Assembly: GCA_041399205.1 (NCBI GenBank) | Contig: JAWKTK010000025.1 | Span: 1 to 64,000, forward strand | DNA from: JAGQOZ01 sp041399205 | GTDB taxonomy: Bacteria; Planctomycetota; Planctomycetia; Pirellulales; Pirellulaceae | Direction: 5' to 3' | Length of the DNA: 64,000 nucleotides | Part shown: piece by piece, positions 11,258 to 22,400 of the stretch | Numbering within the stretch: the first letter of the stretch is position 1 | How the letters are laid out: the number at the start of each line of letters is the position of its first letter | Made by a program: the position numbers and the translations under genes | Notes under the pieces: generated by a model | Database searches by the model: none | Seen by the model: the letters and a program-made list of their open reading frames with translations, nothing else | What the model was told of the DNA's origin: nothing

Positions 11258-12054
11258 TCTGTCAAGCCCTCGTTGGGAACTTGCCGATGCATCTGCCTCA
11301 CCGGTAACCCCAAACCGCCATTAATTACTAACGCTGTTCCGGTGATATAGTCGCTGGCGGGTTCGCACAGGAACAGGATGCCCCGAGCAATCTCGGCGGG
11401 CGTTCCTAGCCTTCCCCAAGGCAATTGTTGGCCCATGGATTGGATTTTTTCTTCACTAAAAAATTTGCGTTCACCCGGCGTGTCAATCCAACCCGGATGG
11501 ATCACATTGACGCGAATTCGATGGCCCACTAACTCGGTTGCGGCGGTCTTGGCCATGTGCGTAATGGCTGCTTTCGCCATGTTGTAGGCCATGGAACTGG
11601 GAACCGGAATCCAGGCATGTGGCGAACCAACTACGACCATCGAACCGGCCGTTTTAGTGCGAATCATTTCCTGTGATACGGCGCGAACCAAGTAAAACGC
11701 ACCCCACATGGTGACTTGAATCGTGCGTTCGAATCCTGCCATGTCGGCTTCATGAAAGAGTTCGCGATCACTGTACGCGGCGTTCGAAACCGCAATGTCG
11801 ATTCCACCAAAGTCGGCAACGGTTTCGCGAACCATGCGTTCCACTTCGGATTGCTGACCTACGTCTGCCGGAATCAGTTTCGTGCGGACGCCAAACGCTT
11901 GACACTGGGCGGCAATTTCGCGAGCGGGTTCGTCTGGCCCGAGGTAGTTGATGGCCACGTTCGCGCCGGCTTCCGCCAATGCGATGGCCGTAGCTGCTCC
12001 GATCCCTTGACTAGCACCAGTCACAATCGCGTTTTTTCCTTGTAGTGCAGTCAT
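11254..12054 (-). CDS. SDR-family oxidoreductase
   Basis: A 266-residue classical short-chain dehydrogenase/reductase. The NAD(P)-binding motif TGASQGIG is at residues 13-20, NAA (in VSNAAYSD) stabilises the central sheet, and the catalytic triad is visible as the Ser of VVVGSPHAW and YNMAK. The C-terminus ITGTALVINGGLGL is typical. It lies 49 bases downstream of a zinc-dependent dehydrogenase on the same strand, so the two probably form an operon for oxidising a sugar or polyol. The substrate is not determinable. Confidence 0.93.
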   Translation of the reverse strand: MTALQGKNAIVTGASQGIGAATAIALAEAGANVAINYLGPDEPAREIAAQCQAFGVRTKLIPADVGQQSEVERMVRETVADFGGIDIAVSNAAYSDRELFHEADMAGFERTIQVTMWGAFYLVRAVSQEMIRTKTAGSMVVVGSPHAWIPVPSSMAYNMAKAAITHMAKTAATELVGHRIRVNVIHPGWIDTPGERKFFSEEKIQSMGQQLPWGRLGTPAEIARGILFLCEPASDYITGTALVINGGLGLPVRQMHRQVPNEGLTD

Positions 12055-12103
12055 GCCGGAATTCGCTTTCTGAATACAACTATTTTTTCAGCGTGACGAA
12101 CTG

Positions 12104-13141
12104 TTACAACGTGGGATCCAAAATGATTTTCATGGCACCCGGTTCGCCTTGATACAAACGAGCGAACCAATCCGGGCCTTCTTCCAATGATGCCGTGGCG
12201 GTAATCATATCTTCAACTCGAATCGCACCGCTGGCCAGCAAGTCAATGCAAGCCGGATACTCTCCGTTAGATGCGCACGAACCGTACAGGGAAAGTTCGC
12301 GAGTAACAATTGCTTGCAGCGGCACTTCTACGTTGGGTGCGAGGTTACCGACCAGTGTGATTGCGCCGCCTTTGCGAACCGATTCGATGGCTGTCTTAAT
12401 TGTGGCCGTTGCGCCGACCACTTCCAACGCCACGTCCGCACCTTTACCGCCCGTGTGTTTGCGAACTTCGGCCGGCACGTCGACTTCGTCCCCTTTGAGC
12501 GTGACGGTGGCGCCCAGCGCCTTGGCTTTTTCCAAACGAGTTGCATCCAGATCGACAGCGATGATCTGCGAGCAGCCTGCCAACCGAATGGCTTGAATTA
12601 CCAGCAGGCCAATCATGCCACTGCCAACGACGACGGCGGTGTCGCCCAGCGAAACCGGAGTGCGATTGGCGGCGTGCACCGCAATTGACACCGCTTCGAT
12701 CATGGCGGCGTGTGAAAAAGACAGCCCTTTCGGCAGTTTGTAGCAGATGTTTTCCGGAACGGAAACGTATTCCGCGAACGCTCCGTGACGACGATATTCG
12801 CCGCAAGAAACGCCCAAAACCATCCGGTTATCACACAAGTTGATGCGGCCTTTTCGACAATAAAAACAATTGCCGCAGGAGACCGTGGAATCAAACGTCA
12901 CCGCATCACCCACTTGAAATGCCGTGACTTCGGCACCTATCTCCGTTACGATTCCGGACGCTTCGTGACCCATGATCAACGGCGGAATGCGGCGTCCCGA
13001 ACTGCCATCGTAACCATGGATATCGCTGCCGCAGATGCCGCACGCTTTGACTTGGACCAGCAAGTCTTTGGGACCGATGGATGGCCTTTCAAAGTCAGTG
13101 ACATTCAGTTCTTTGTATTGAGATAGCAAGAGGGCCTTCAT
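12104..13141 (-). CDS. Zinc-dependent medium-chain alcohol dehydrogenase
   Basis: A 345-residue MDR-family enzyme. The catalytic zinc site is formed by CGICGSD and GHEASG, and the structural zinc site by the four cysteines of CGNCFYCRKGRINLC. The nucleotide-binding motif is VVVGSGMIGLL, with an acidic residue at the end of strand 2 (AVDLDA) favouring NAD. The closest recognisable groups are sorbitol/galactitol-phosphate and threonine dehydrogenases, so a sugar alcohol substrate is plausible. It is first of two co-directional genes, followed by the SDR. Confidence 0.93.
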   Translation of the reverse strand: MKALLLSQYKELNVTDFERPSIGPKDLLVQVKACGICGSDIHGYDGSSGRRIPPLIMGHEASGIVTEIGAEVTAFQVGDAVTFDSTVSCGNCFYCRKGRINLCDNRMVLGVSCGEYRRHGAFAEYVSVPENICYKLPKGLSFSHAAMIEAVSIAVHAANRTPVSLGDTAVVVGSGMIGLLVIQAIRLAGCSQIIAVDLDATRLEKAKALGATVTLKGDEVDVPAEVRKHTGGKGADVALEVVGATATIKTAIESVRKGGAITLVGNLAPNVEVPLQAIVTRELSLYGSCASNGEYPACIDLLASGAIRVEDMITATASLEEGPDWFARLYQGEPGAMKIILDPTL

Positions 13142-13208
13142 GTTTTTGTCCTAGAAGAAAATCAATTGTCAAAGTGAAATCGCGCCGAACCAGTAGTGGC
13201 CTGGCAAA

Positions 13209-13810
13209 TCAAACGTCTTCACCCATCAGTTGTTGCAAACGATTTAAACCACGAGACAGCATTACTCGAATCGCACCGTCGGACTTTCCTAGCTTGGCCG
13301 CGATCTCTTTGGAGGGTAAACCTACAAGATATCTTAGACGCAATGCTTCTCGCTGATCTTCCGGCAAGGATTCCAGTGCTGCCAGCATTTTTAGTTGCTT
13401 TTGGTCTCGTGAAAACGCGGCACTGGGCGAAGTCATGCTGGCGATCAGTAAATTCGCCAATCCGCCGCCCCCTTCTCCATCGCTGTCGCCAAAACTGGTT
13501 TCTCGAGCTGCATCGCGTTTTTGGCTTTCAAAAAATTTGCGATGCGTGTCGATGATCTTGCGTTCGCACAATTGGAAAAACCAGTTGATGGGATCGTGAT
13601 CGCCAACGTTGACTTTGTCGAACGCGCGATTGCATCGACGCTGACTTCCTGCAAGATGTCGTCCGGTTCCACTTTCTTTTGCAAGTGGGTGCCGAGCCGT
13701 TTTGGATGAAGGCGAGCAATACATTCCGCTTGACTCGATATACTGAACAGAGCGTCCTGGTTTCCTGAGCGAATTTGTTCTATCAAACTAGATTCGTCGG
13801 GATTACTCAT
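13209..13810 (-). CDS. ECF-type RNA polymerase sigma factor (frameshifted)
   Basis: A sigma-70 family factor of about 200 residues, readable only by joining two frames. The N-terminal part (from 13810) gives region 2 with LQKKVEPDDILQEVSVDAIA. After a one-base shift near 13625 the sequence continues as AFDKVNVGDHDPINWFFQL, then region 4 as LPEDQREALRLRYLVGLPSK with the helix-turn-helix KEIAAKLGKSDGAIRVMLSR. It is probably one of the planctomycete-specific ECF groups. It is divergent from a membrane Ser/Thr kinase only 27 bases away, which suggests the kinase may control it by phosphorylation; no anti-sigma gene is adjacent. The break may be a sequencing indel. Confidence 0.82.
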
Positions 13811-13837
13811 TCATTTGCCTTCCCAAATCAAATTGCC

Positions 13838-16183
13838 ATGTCGGATTCGTATTCTTTTCGCTCGACCAGCAGTGATCAACCAGCGGAAGTTGATATTTGG
13901 GACGTAATTGCACAAAAAGTGGACCTATTGGTTGAAGCTTGGGACCAGTTTGCCGAAACCGGCCGTTCGCCCGATCTGGCCATTCTGATGGAAGATGTCC
14001 ACGTCGCGCAGCGGCGAAGTGTCTTGACCGAATTGATAAAAATAGATCTGGAATATCGTTGGCAACAAGTTCAACAGCCTGAGCGTTTGGAATTTTACAT
14101 TGCCAAGTTTGCCGAATTTGCGGGCGGGCGAGATCTACCGGTCGATTTGATCTACGAAGAAATTCAAATTCGCTTGCAGGCGGGCGACCAGATTGAATTT
14201 GCCGAATTGCGCCAACGGTTTCCCAAGCAGGCCGAAGCCTTGCAGTGTCTGGTCGGTTCGATTCAAGTGCCGCCGAATGACGCCGGCGCAGATTCCAGCG
14301 ATCGTCCATCTAAGATTGTTGTTCCGGATGAAGATTCGGCGGCCAAGTATTCTCGTACTGCAGCGGATGACACGCTGCCCTTGGCCACCGGAACAGGCAA
14401 ACGTACGCTGCATGAATTGGTACCGGGCGATTCGCTTGAAGATTTTGATCTGCTATTAGAGCTAGGAGCAGGTTCGTTTGCCAAAGTGTTTTTGGCTCGA
14501 CAACGTTCGCTGGAACGACTGGTTGCCCTAAAAATTTCCAAGGACTCCGGTTCCGAACCTCGTACGTTGGCGCAGATGGATCACCCGAATATTGTCCGAG
14601 TGTTTGATCAGCGAGTGTGTGCGCAGCCGCCAGTGCGTTTGCTGTACATGGAATTGGTGCCCGGCGGGACGTTGCACGATGTGGTGCGACGTTTGGGCGA
14701 AGTAGAAGCCGCAGAGCGAACCGGCCGATTGATGTTGGACGTGGTCGATTTGAACTTGGCGTCCAGCGGCATCGCGCCGCCGGAAGGGTCGGATATTCGG
14801 CGACGATTGGCGCGAACCAATTGGTACCAAGCGGTTTGTGAAATCGGCTTGCGTTTGGCTCAAGGCTTAGCCTATGCGCACGAAAAAGGCGTTTTGCATC
14901 GCGATATCAAACCGGCCAATGTGTTGCTGACACCCGAATGTTCGCCCAAGTTGGCCGACTTCAATATTAGCTTTCAAGACGGACGAGAAGACGAACAGGC
15001 GGAGGACGCGTTCGGTGGTTCGATTGCGTATATGTCGCCAGAACAACTGGAAGCGTGCCATCCGGCGCTGGGCGGTTCGCCTCACAAAGTACGCGAAGCG
15101 AGCGACATCTATAGCGTCGGGATTATGTTGTACGAGCTGACTTCGGGAAAACGCCCGTTTGCCGATCTGCCTTCCGACCAGCGCTGGTCTTTGATGTTGC
15201 AGCGGATGATTGACCAGCGACGCGCGGTCGACTTTGACCAATTGGACGCTACCTTGCCCGGTGACTGTCCGTTGTCACTGCGAACCGTATTGAAAAAATG
15301 TTTGCAGTCCGCCGAAAACTTGCGATACCGTTCGGCACAGCAATTGGCCAACGCGCTGAAGTTGTGCTTGCATCCCAGGCTCTGGAATTTGTTGCGCGAC
15401 CGACCAGTTGGATCCGGTCGCTTGCGCCGTTGCGTTTTTCCGGTCTTCACCATTCGCGGTGCTGACGCTAATCCCGAGCATTCTGGCGGCGGTTTCAATT
15501 TTTCTACAACCAGCACGCGATTATCGAAGAATTGGGTAATGCCAAATCGTTGTTCATGAACATTCAAGCAGCCATCAACACGGTGGCCTTCCCGGTGGGC
15601 ATGGCGATTGTGGTGTGGTGTGCAATCCAGACAAACGCCAGATGCGATCTACGCCCCGGAGCCCAATATTTCTTTGTAGTGTGCTGTTCTTAGGTCAACA
15701 GATGGCTCGAATTGCCTTGGCATTGTGGGTGATTTCCGGTTTGCGTATCCGATAGCCATTCATTGGGGATTGAAGGATGAGTTGGTATTGGCATGTACGT
15801 ACACTTCCCTTTTCATCGTTAGCGTTGTGCGGCATGTTAGCGGGCACGTATCCATTTTTCTTTGTCACGGCACTGAGCATTCGATGGTTCGTGCCGGAAA
15901 TGATTCGCCGGGACGTTTCCGGTTGGCCCCGCCAAATTGCAGTTGGAAAAATTGCGAATCTTGAATCGTATGTATTTGCTTTTGACGGCGTCCGTTCCGT
16001 TGCTTGGTATTCTACTGATGGTGATGTTTAGGTTTCGCGATGGCGAACAAAGATCTGTCCATTTACTTGGTCATTGCCAGCGTCACCGGCTTGATCGGAT
16101 TTGGAGCCATGTTTGGCTTGCACCGCATGATCGAAGATGACCTAGCGGCACTGGACGTAGTGGCTGTCGACGAAGAAATATGA
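13838..16183 (+). pseudogene. Membrane-anchored Ser/Thr protein kinase (C-terminal half frameshifted)
   Basis: A PknB-like kinase. The N-terminal 190 residues are a planctomycete-type leader. The kinase domain follows: glycine loop LGAGSFAKVFLAR, lysine motif LVALKIS, catalytic loop HRDIKPANVLL, activation segment LADFNISF (DFN instead of DFG) and MSPEQLEA. The clean frame ends near 15400. Beyond that the protein continues in changing frames: GGGFNF then FYNQHAIIEELG, INTVAFPVGMAIVVW, GMLAGTYPFFFVTALSIRW, RMYLLLTASVPLLGILLMV and IYLVIASVTGLIGFGAMFGL, ending at the TGA at 16181. These are several membrane segments, so the intact protein has a cytoplasmic kinase and a multi-pass C-terminal domain. 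At least four indels are needed. The ATG at 13838 is chosen because the upstream open frame crosses the divergent sigma gene's start. Confidence 0.8.
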
Positions 16184-16453
16184 CGGATCCAACTTCGTAT
16201 TGCGTAATCATGTTGAAAGGCCGTAAAGTTCTTGGAAAACGTCCTGATGGTTCAATGTCCTTTGCGTCGGTGCTGAAGTTGTTTCCATATCTTGGGTGTT
16301 GACCTCTGATTCGCCTCAGTTCCGCGCGGCGCCGCGTGTTGCACGATGGCTGGTCGCTGATTCAGCTGGCGCGGAGTCTGACTTGTAGAAGAGTTCTTGA
16401 GTGTTCTTGAAAGCGTATAATGTTGCGAATCGACCACCGTCGTATTGTTCCTT

Positions 16454-17631
16454 TCAATAAAGCAACGCGTCGGTGGAAGCCAGCCAATGGGACACCGCGT
16501 CGATATTCACCAAACGATCGAACTGCGCAGCATACTGGCTTGCTGTAATTGGTTGCGAATCGACAAACGTGCGCAGTTGTGTATTACCGCTCAGGATATC
16601 GATGGGTGGTTTGATGGTTTCATATTCGTAAGGTGGCGGCAACCAAGCGAACGAATCGGGCCATTCCTGTCTCACAACGGTCAAAAGTCGAACGGTGAAT
16701 TCGTAAGATCGTACTTGTTCGGGCCGAACGATGCGTAGCAACACGCCGCCCTGCAGCATACGGACGCCGTATTTGTCAAACGTGGGTCGAAAATAGATTG
16801 GCACCAACTGCAGTCGGGGAAGGAAAATTCGTTCAAGCGGTCGAACAAGCGTTTGGGATCAATCCACGGAGCGCCCGACAATCTGGAACGGCAATGTGGT
16901 GCCTCGTCCTTCGGACAGATTCGTCCCTTCCAGCAGCACTTGACCAGGATATACGACAGCCGTTTCAAACGAAGGCATATTGGGCGAAGGCATCAGCCAT
17001 GGCAGACGAGTGGCTGTGAACAGTTCGCTGCGTTGCCAGCCTGAGCAGCATAATGTGCAGGTCGACATCAATGTGAAGTTCGCGGATTGCTAGTCTGGCG
17101 ATTTCTCCCAAGGTCAGACCGTGTCGCATCGGAATGTCCAGCAGGCCGACAAAGCTGCGGAATGCTGAATGCAGCGGCGGACCTTCCAGTATCTCGCCAC
17201 CGAGCGGATTGGGACGATCCAGCACCACTACGGAAACGCCACGTTCGGCATACGCCTGCAAGCAATTTACCATGGTCCATGCAAACGTGTAGACTCGGTT
17301 CCACGTCTTGTAGATCAATCACCAGCAGCGTCGATCGATTCCAGCATTTCAGGCGTCGACCGACAGTTTCGCTGTAGAGACCGAACAGGAATGTTCAGCC
17401 ACGGATGGACTTGATGTTGAGTTCAATCATGTTGGCTTGCTCTCTTGCACCCCAGCCTAGTGCTGTGGAGAAAAGATCTGCGCGCAGTTGATTCGGAAAG
17501 GTCTGTTCGAACCGATCGCAAGCCCGTCTGTAATTACGATCGACCGATGCTTGGTTCATCAGTAGACCAAAGCGAGCGTTTCGCAGCGAATCGATCGGTC
17601 GCTCCGAAGACTTCTAAACCGGGGAATGCAT
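16454..17631 (-). pseudogene. namZ: Exo-beta-N-acetylmuramidase NamZ-like (DUF1343), frameshifted
   Basis: Pieces in several leftward frames assemble into a DUF1343/NamZ protein of about 390 residues. In order: RFGLLMNQASVDRNYRRACD, LVIDLQDV with RVYTFAWTMVNCLQAYAERG, VVVLDRPNPLGGEILEG, FVGLLDIPMRHGLTLGEIA, LPWLMPSPNMPSFETAVVYP, LLEGTNLSEGRGTTLPFQIV, APWIDPKRLF, LVPIYFRPTFDKYGVRMLQG and the C-terminus WLASTDALLY. Known members release N-acetylmuramic acid from non-reducing ends of peptidoglycan fragments. The upstream gene on the same strand is a sodium/solute symporter, which suggests uptake of the product. Breaks occur near 17610, 17320, 16990 and 16820. The exact start is uncertain because the ATG at 17631 meets a stop at 17614. 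Confidence 0.78.
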
Positions 17632-19181
17632 GGTGACGTTCAGATTCATGGTTCGGTCCTGGAGCGGTATGACCACGCTGATCAGCGTGCCGATAATAAA
17701 CTTGCGTGGTCAAACTGCCTACAACGGGGAGCCACGGCCAAGCCAGCAACTGCCATTCGTATCCTAGCCAGACCTTGCCGGGCAAGACAAACCGCACCAG
17801 AATCAACACGATGGTGCCACACAACAAGCCTACCGAGGCAATTCCGACCAGCTCGTTGGACCAGAATGCCAAGCAAGAAAAACGCCCAGCAAGAAGTCCC
17901 ACCGCCGAAAGCCCACCAATGGCCAGTGCGCTTGCCCACAACCGATTCAACTGCTTGGACGCCAATGGCAATGCCGATTTGCAGCACGCCAGACGGGGCG
18001 GTCAGTCCTTGCGTGATGCGCTTGAAAACGAGCCGAACCGTCGTTGTCGGGATTTGCCTTGTCGTTGTCGTTGTCGTTGTCGTCGTCGTTATTGTTCGAT
18101 TGGTTCGCGCGAAAACCAATCATTTACCAGCCGCGGCTGGCGGACGAATTTAACGAACTGGAAAGCGTCGACGCAGCCGCTTGAAATACTGCGGCCAATA
18201 CAATCGGTGGTGGCCGGAAGTTGCGTCACAATAAACGACGCGAAGACTCGATCATTTTTTTTAAATGTGATTTCCGGGTGATGCGCATAGAATGCTGCCA
18301 AGCCGATGCCGATCAGCAAGAACAACAGGAACTGCAACAGCACCGTGAAACCGCTCAAGACCAACGCCCAACCGGCGTCTCGCTGATTCCGAGCACACAA
18401 GTATCGCTGGACCATCATTTGATCGGTGCCGTGCGTTCCCAAGGTCAAGAACGCTCCGCCAATGAGGCCCGCCCAGATGTAATGTGGGTTGGTCAAGTCG
18501 TATTGGAAATCGAACAGCTGCAGTTTCTGATGTTCCTGCGCGAAGGAAACGTATTCGGCCCAGCCACCCGGCAGTTTTTGCACGATGATCATCGCCGCTA
18601 GAAGACCGCCCAGCATATACGCCGCGAATTGCACGCAATCGTTCCAGACCACCGACTTCATGCCGCCGATGCACGTATGTAGATGATGGTGGCGATACCA
18701 ATCACCACAATGCATAACTCCAACGGCAAACCGATGACTTCGCGCAGCACCAAAGCGGTTAAATAGAGTCGCAGGCCGTCGCCCAAATTTCGAGTGACCA
18801 GAAACAGGAGCGAAGCGGTTTTGCGAGTTGTCTGGCCGAATCGCTTTTGCAGAATTTCATACGCGGTAAATATTTTGCCTTGGAAGTACAGCGGCAGCAG
18901 GACAAACACAATGATGGTTCGGCCCACGATGTAGCCGAACGCCAATTGGAGAAAGCCCAGATTTCCTCCGTCGGCAAATGCAATTCCGGGAACACTGAGA
19001 AACGTGACGGTGCTGGTTTCCGTGGCGACGATGGAACCCAAGATGGCTACCGGGAAGTTTCGCCCGCCCAACAAGTAATCCGATAAGTTCTTAGCGCCTC
19101 AACGGCGACCCACAGGCCAAAGGCCACGACTGCCGCCAAGTAGGCAGTCAGCACAGCGAAATCAACGGGCGAAAGTTGCAT
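17614..19181 (-). pseudogene. Sodium/solute symporter (SSS family), frameshifted
   Basis: A transporter of the SSS family, about 520 residues when its frames are joined. It starts at the ATG at 19181 with MQLSPVDFAVLTAYLAAVVA, then LLGGRNFPVAILGSIVATET, STVTFLSVPGIAF and YEILQKRFGQTTRKTASLLF, the signature N-terminal half of SSS proteins. The middle has ADGGNLGFLQLAFGYIVGR and LTLGTHGTDQMMVQRYLCAR, and later segments include RLVFKRITQGLTAPSGVLQI and CGTIVLILVRFVLPG. Breaks are near 19090, 18690, 18130 and 17950. The C-terminal frame ends at 17614, overlapping the apparent start of namZ, so the two are probably translationally coupled. Likely substrate: the amino sugar released by NamZ (inferred from context only). 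Confidence 0.8.
18061..18090. repeat. Hexanucleotide (gtcgtt) microsatellite
   Basis: Five tandem hexamers, gtcgtt three times, gtcgtc, then gtcgtt. They lie inside the symporter gene and encode a run of threonines in the frame that best continues the protein. Copy-number slippage by whole hexamers would keep the frame; single-base errors here would not. Confidence 0.85.
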
Positions 19182-19439
19182 GTCCAAAACAATATTCCTG
19201 CAGTTTTTTACTCGATTAACCTTCGTATCCTAGCCGTTTTGTTGCGAAATCTAAACTGGACGCAGGCCGCCATCGTCAAAGCTAGGACGATTGCGTTCCG
19301 ATAAACGAACCCGATTCGAAGAATTAAATTCCGTCGTTTTCCCCAGCGCGAAATCGACGTTAAGATGGAATCAGTCTTCGAAAACAGTGCAAGAGACACT
19401 GTCGGCAAGTCCCGTCTTGGGGGATTAGGAAGTTTAGCG

Positions 19440-22400
19440 ATGTCTAGGCAGAATTTGGGTCAATCAAGCGGATTTTCGGAAAACGTTCGCAGCGGGAAAA
19501 GCTGCGTCGTCGTGTTCGGCTACAACCGGAGTCGTTAGAAGTACGTTCGTTGTTGACGGCCACGTTGGTGGCGGATCAAGTGCAAGCGTTCGAAAATGGC
19601 GATGCGATGACGCTGGACGTGTTGGCCAACGATTCGTTTAGCGATGATTACGAAGGCGACCGTCAAATCACGTCCGTTAGTTTTGGTTCGCAAGGTGGTC
19701 GAATCAGTATCAATTCAGACCACCAGTCGTGCGAGCCACGCGCCAGCCGACTTTGCGAGGCGAAGAATCGTTCGTGTACTGTGGACAACCAATTCTACTC
19801 GACGGTCAACGTCTCCATTCAATCTCCGTTGCAGGACGACGAATTCACTCTGCCTCCCGACGGGCAAGCACATTCGCTGAACGTCTTGGGCAGCGATCGG
19901 TTTTGGGACGGCTACACAGGTGCTCGTCAGATTACGCTAGTCAGCACTACCAATGCCGATTCAGTGCAGATCCAGCGCGGATGGCAAGTCGGTGGTGTAT
20001 ACGCCATCTACGTTCGCACAAGGACGAGACCAATTCGTGTATATCGTGGACGGAAAGTATTCTGGGCGAGCGACCATCGACCTAACTCTACCGTTGCGCT
20101 ATGACAACTACTACATTTTGCAGAACGAACCGCTCAAGTCCTATTCGGTCCTGGCGAATGATCCGTTTTGGGCGGGCTACAGTGGCGCAAAGCAGATTAC
20201 GTTGGTATCAGGAACCAGTAATGGCGGTAGCGTGCAAATCAGCGCCGACGGGCGGTCGATAATGTATCAACCTGCTGCCGACGCATATGGCTGGGACAGT
20301 TTGACCTATGTGGTTGACAACACCTACGAAGCTTCCGCCTCGTTCAACATTCAGCGCCCGGTGCAAGATGACTATACGGAAATTGATTATGAAAGTTCGA
20401 ACCAACCAATCAGCGTGCTGACGAACGATTACTACTACGACTATCAGACCGATCGGCAGATCAAAATCGTCCAGCGTGTTACCGATGTGCAGTCGGAATC
20501 AGACCAGGGTGGTTCGGTTTCCATTTCTGCAAACGGACAGCAGGTTCTCTACACGCCATGCGGTTTCAACGGCACGATTCGTTTGTGTATACGGCGGACG
20601 GACGCTATCCGGCTCGAGTTTCCGTGCAGGTGACTCGGCCTGTTCGTGACGATTCGCTCAGCACGTATCAGGACACGCCCAATCGATTCTTGGATGTGCT
20701 TAGTAACGATTTTCTGGGGAACGGTTACAGAGGTGCCAAGCAGATTACGTCGGTCAGCGATACGGAATCGGGCGGTACCATTCGCTTGGATGCAAACCGT
20801 CTTTTCTATACCAGCAGAAAACTTCTGGTAGCGATTCGTTTACGTACGTTGTGGACGGCGAACTAGAGGCAAGCGTCCATGTCTATGTGCAGCCACTGGC
20901 GTCGTATGATTCGTATAGCTATTGTGTCAATGGTACGGCCGAAACTTATACGCTAAATGTTTTGGCGAATGATTATTTTCAGTTCGGCTATCCAGGGCCC
21001 AGTGTCATTACCGGTGTGGAAGCGAGTGACGGTTGGGCCGTTTCCATTTCCGCCGATGGACAACGTATTCTGGCGACTCCCAGTTCGTCCAATGTTGGTG
21101 AACTGACTTACACGGTGGATGACACCTACACCGCTTCCGTTTACGTCTATCGTACGGGGCATTTGTCTTACGACTATTTCTTGATGGACCAAAACAGTCC
21201 GTCGACAAACTTGTCCGTGCTGCAAAATGATTTTCAAAATAATCATCCGTGGGATGCTTGTCGCAGTGTGAATTATCGAGGTGCGAAGCGCATTACGGGC
21301 GTTTCGGCCAGCGAACATGGTGGCACGGTCGAAGTATCAGCGGATGGCCGGTCGGTTCGCTATTCGCCTCCAACTGACTTTGTGGGAACCGATTCGTTTA
21401 CCTACATTGTTGACGGGCAGATGGAAGCCACAGCCACAGTCAACGTGATCCAGCGTTTGCTGAACGATGAATTTCACGTGGCCAGTGGACGGGCAGAAGA
21501 CTTGGGCTTGCTGCATAACGATAGTTTCAGCGGAGGTTATACGGGAGCTCAGAAGATTACGAATGTATCCGCATCTCCTTCGGGAGCGGCGGTATCTATT
21601 TCCAACGACGGACGAACGATCCGATACCAGGCGGCCGAAGGTTTTCACGGTTCGGAGACGCTGGTCTATACGGTGGACAATCAGCTCAAGGCCGAAGTCA
21701 CCGTGCATGTCGGTCGATCCATCCGATCGGTTCCCGACGTTTGATTCCGGTAGAGAAGCGTATCGAGAATTCTTGATTGCCGACGCGGAGACTCGTTATC
21801 AATATCTGTTTGGTTCCTACGTTTGGAATCGAGGCGATTGGTGGTTGGATGGTGACTTCGCTGGCGGACCAGCTCCGGAAGCAGGAGCGAATGACGGTCG
21901 AGATTCTTCGGACACTAATGTGCAAGTGGAAGGCGTGGACGAAGCGGACTTGGTGGAATTCGACGCCGATTATTTGTATTCATTGGCAGGGCGCGAACTG
22001 GTCATCATGTCGGCTTGGCCGGGTGAAGATCTGGCCGAAGTTTCGCGGACGCTGATCGCTGGAAATCCTGTGGGACAGTATTTGGCCGAAGGAGACGATC
22101 GGCTGACCGTGATTTCCACCGTATCAGAATTTATTCCGGACTGGGAAGATGACGCCTGGCGGCGAATCCAGATCCCACAGGCGGGCCTGATTTCTTTGGC
22201 GATTTCTGGTGGCCGTATCCATCCGGTGAATGGCGATACTCCCTGGTGTAACCGTGCTGGATGTGCACGATCGCAGTGCGCTGACGTTGGTGCAGCAAAC
22301 GACGCTGGAAGGAAACTACGTGGAGTCTCGAGCTGTAGGTGACTTTGTTTATGTGGCCACCGAAAAGAATGGCGTTGCTCCTCGACCAGCCGTGGTGGAA

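Noticed and set aside
11720..11740. gttcgaatcc, a tRNA T-loop-like string
   Set aside because: It lies in the conserved SDR coding frame, and no acceptor stem or anticodon arm can be drawn around it.
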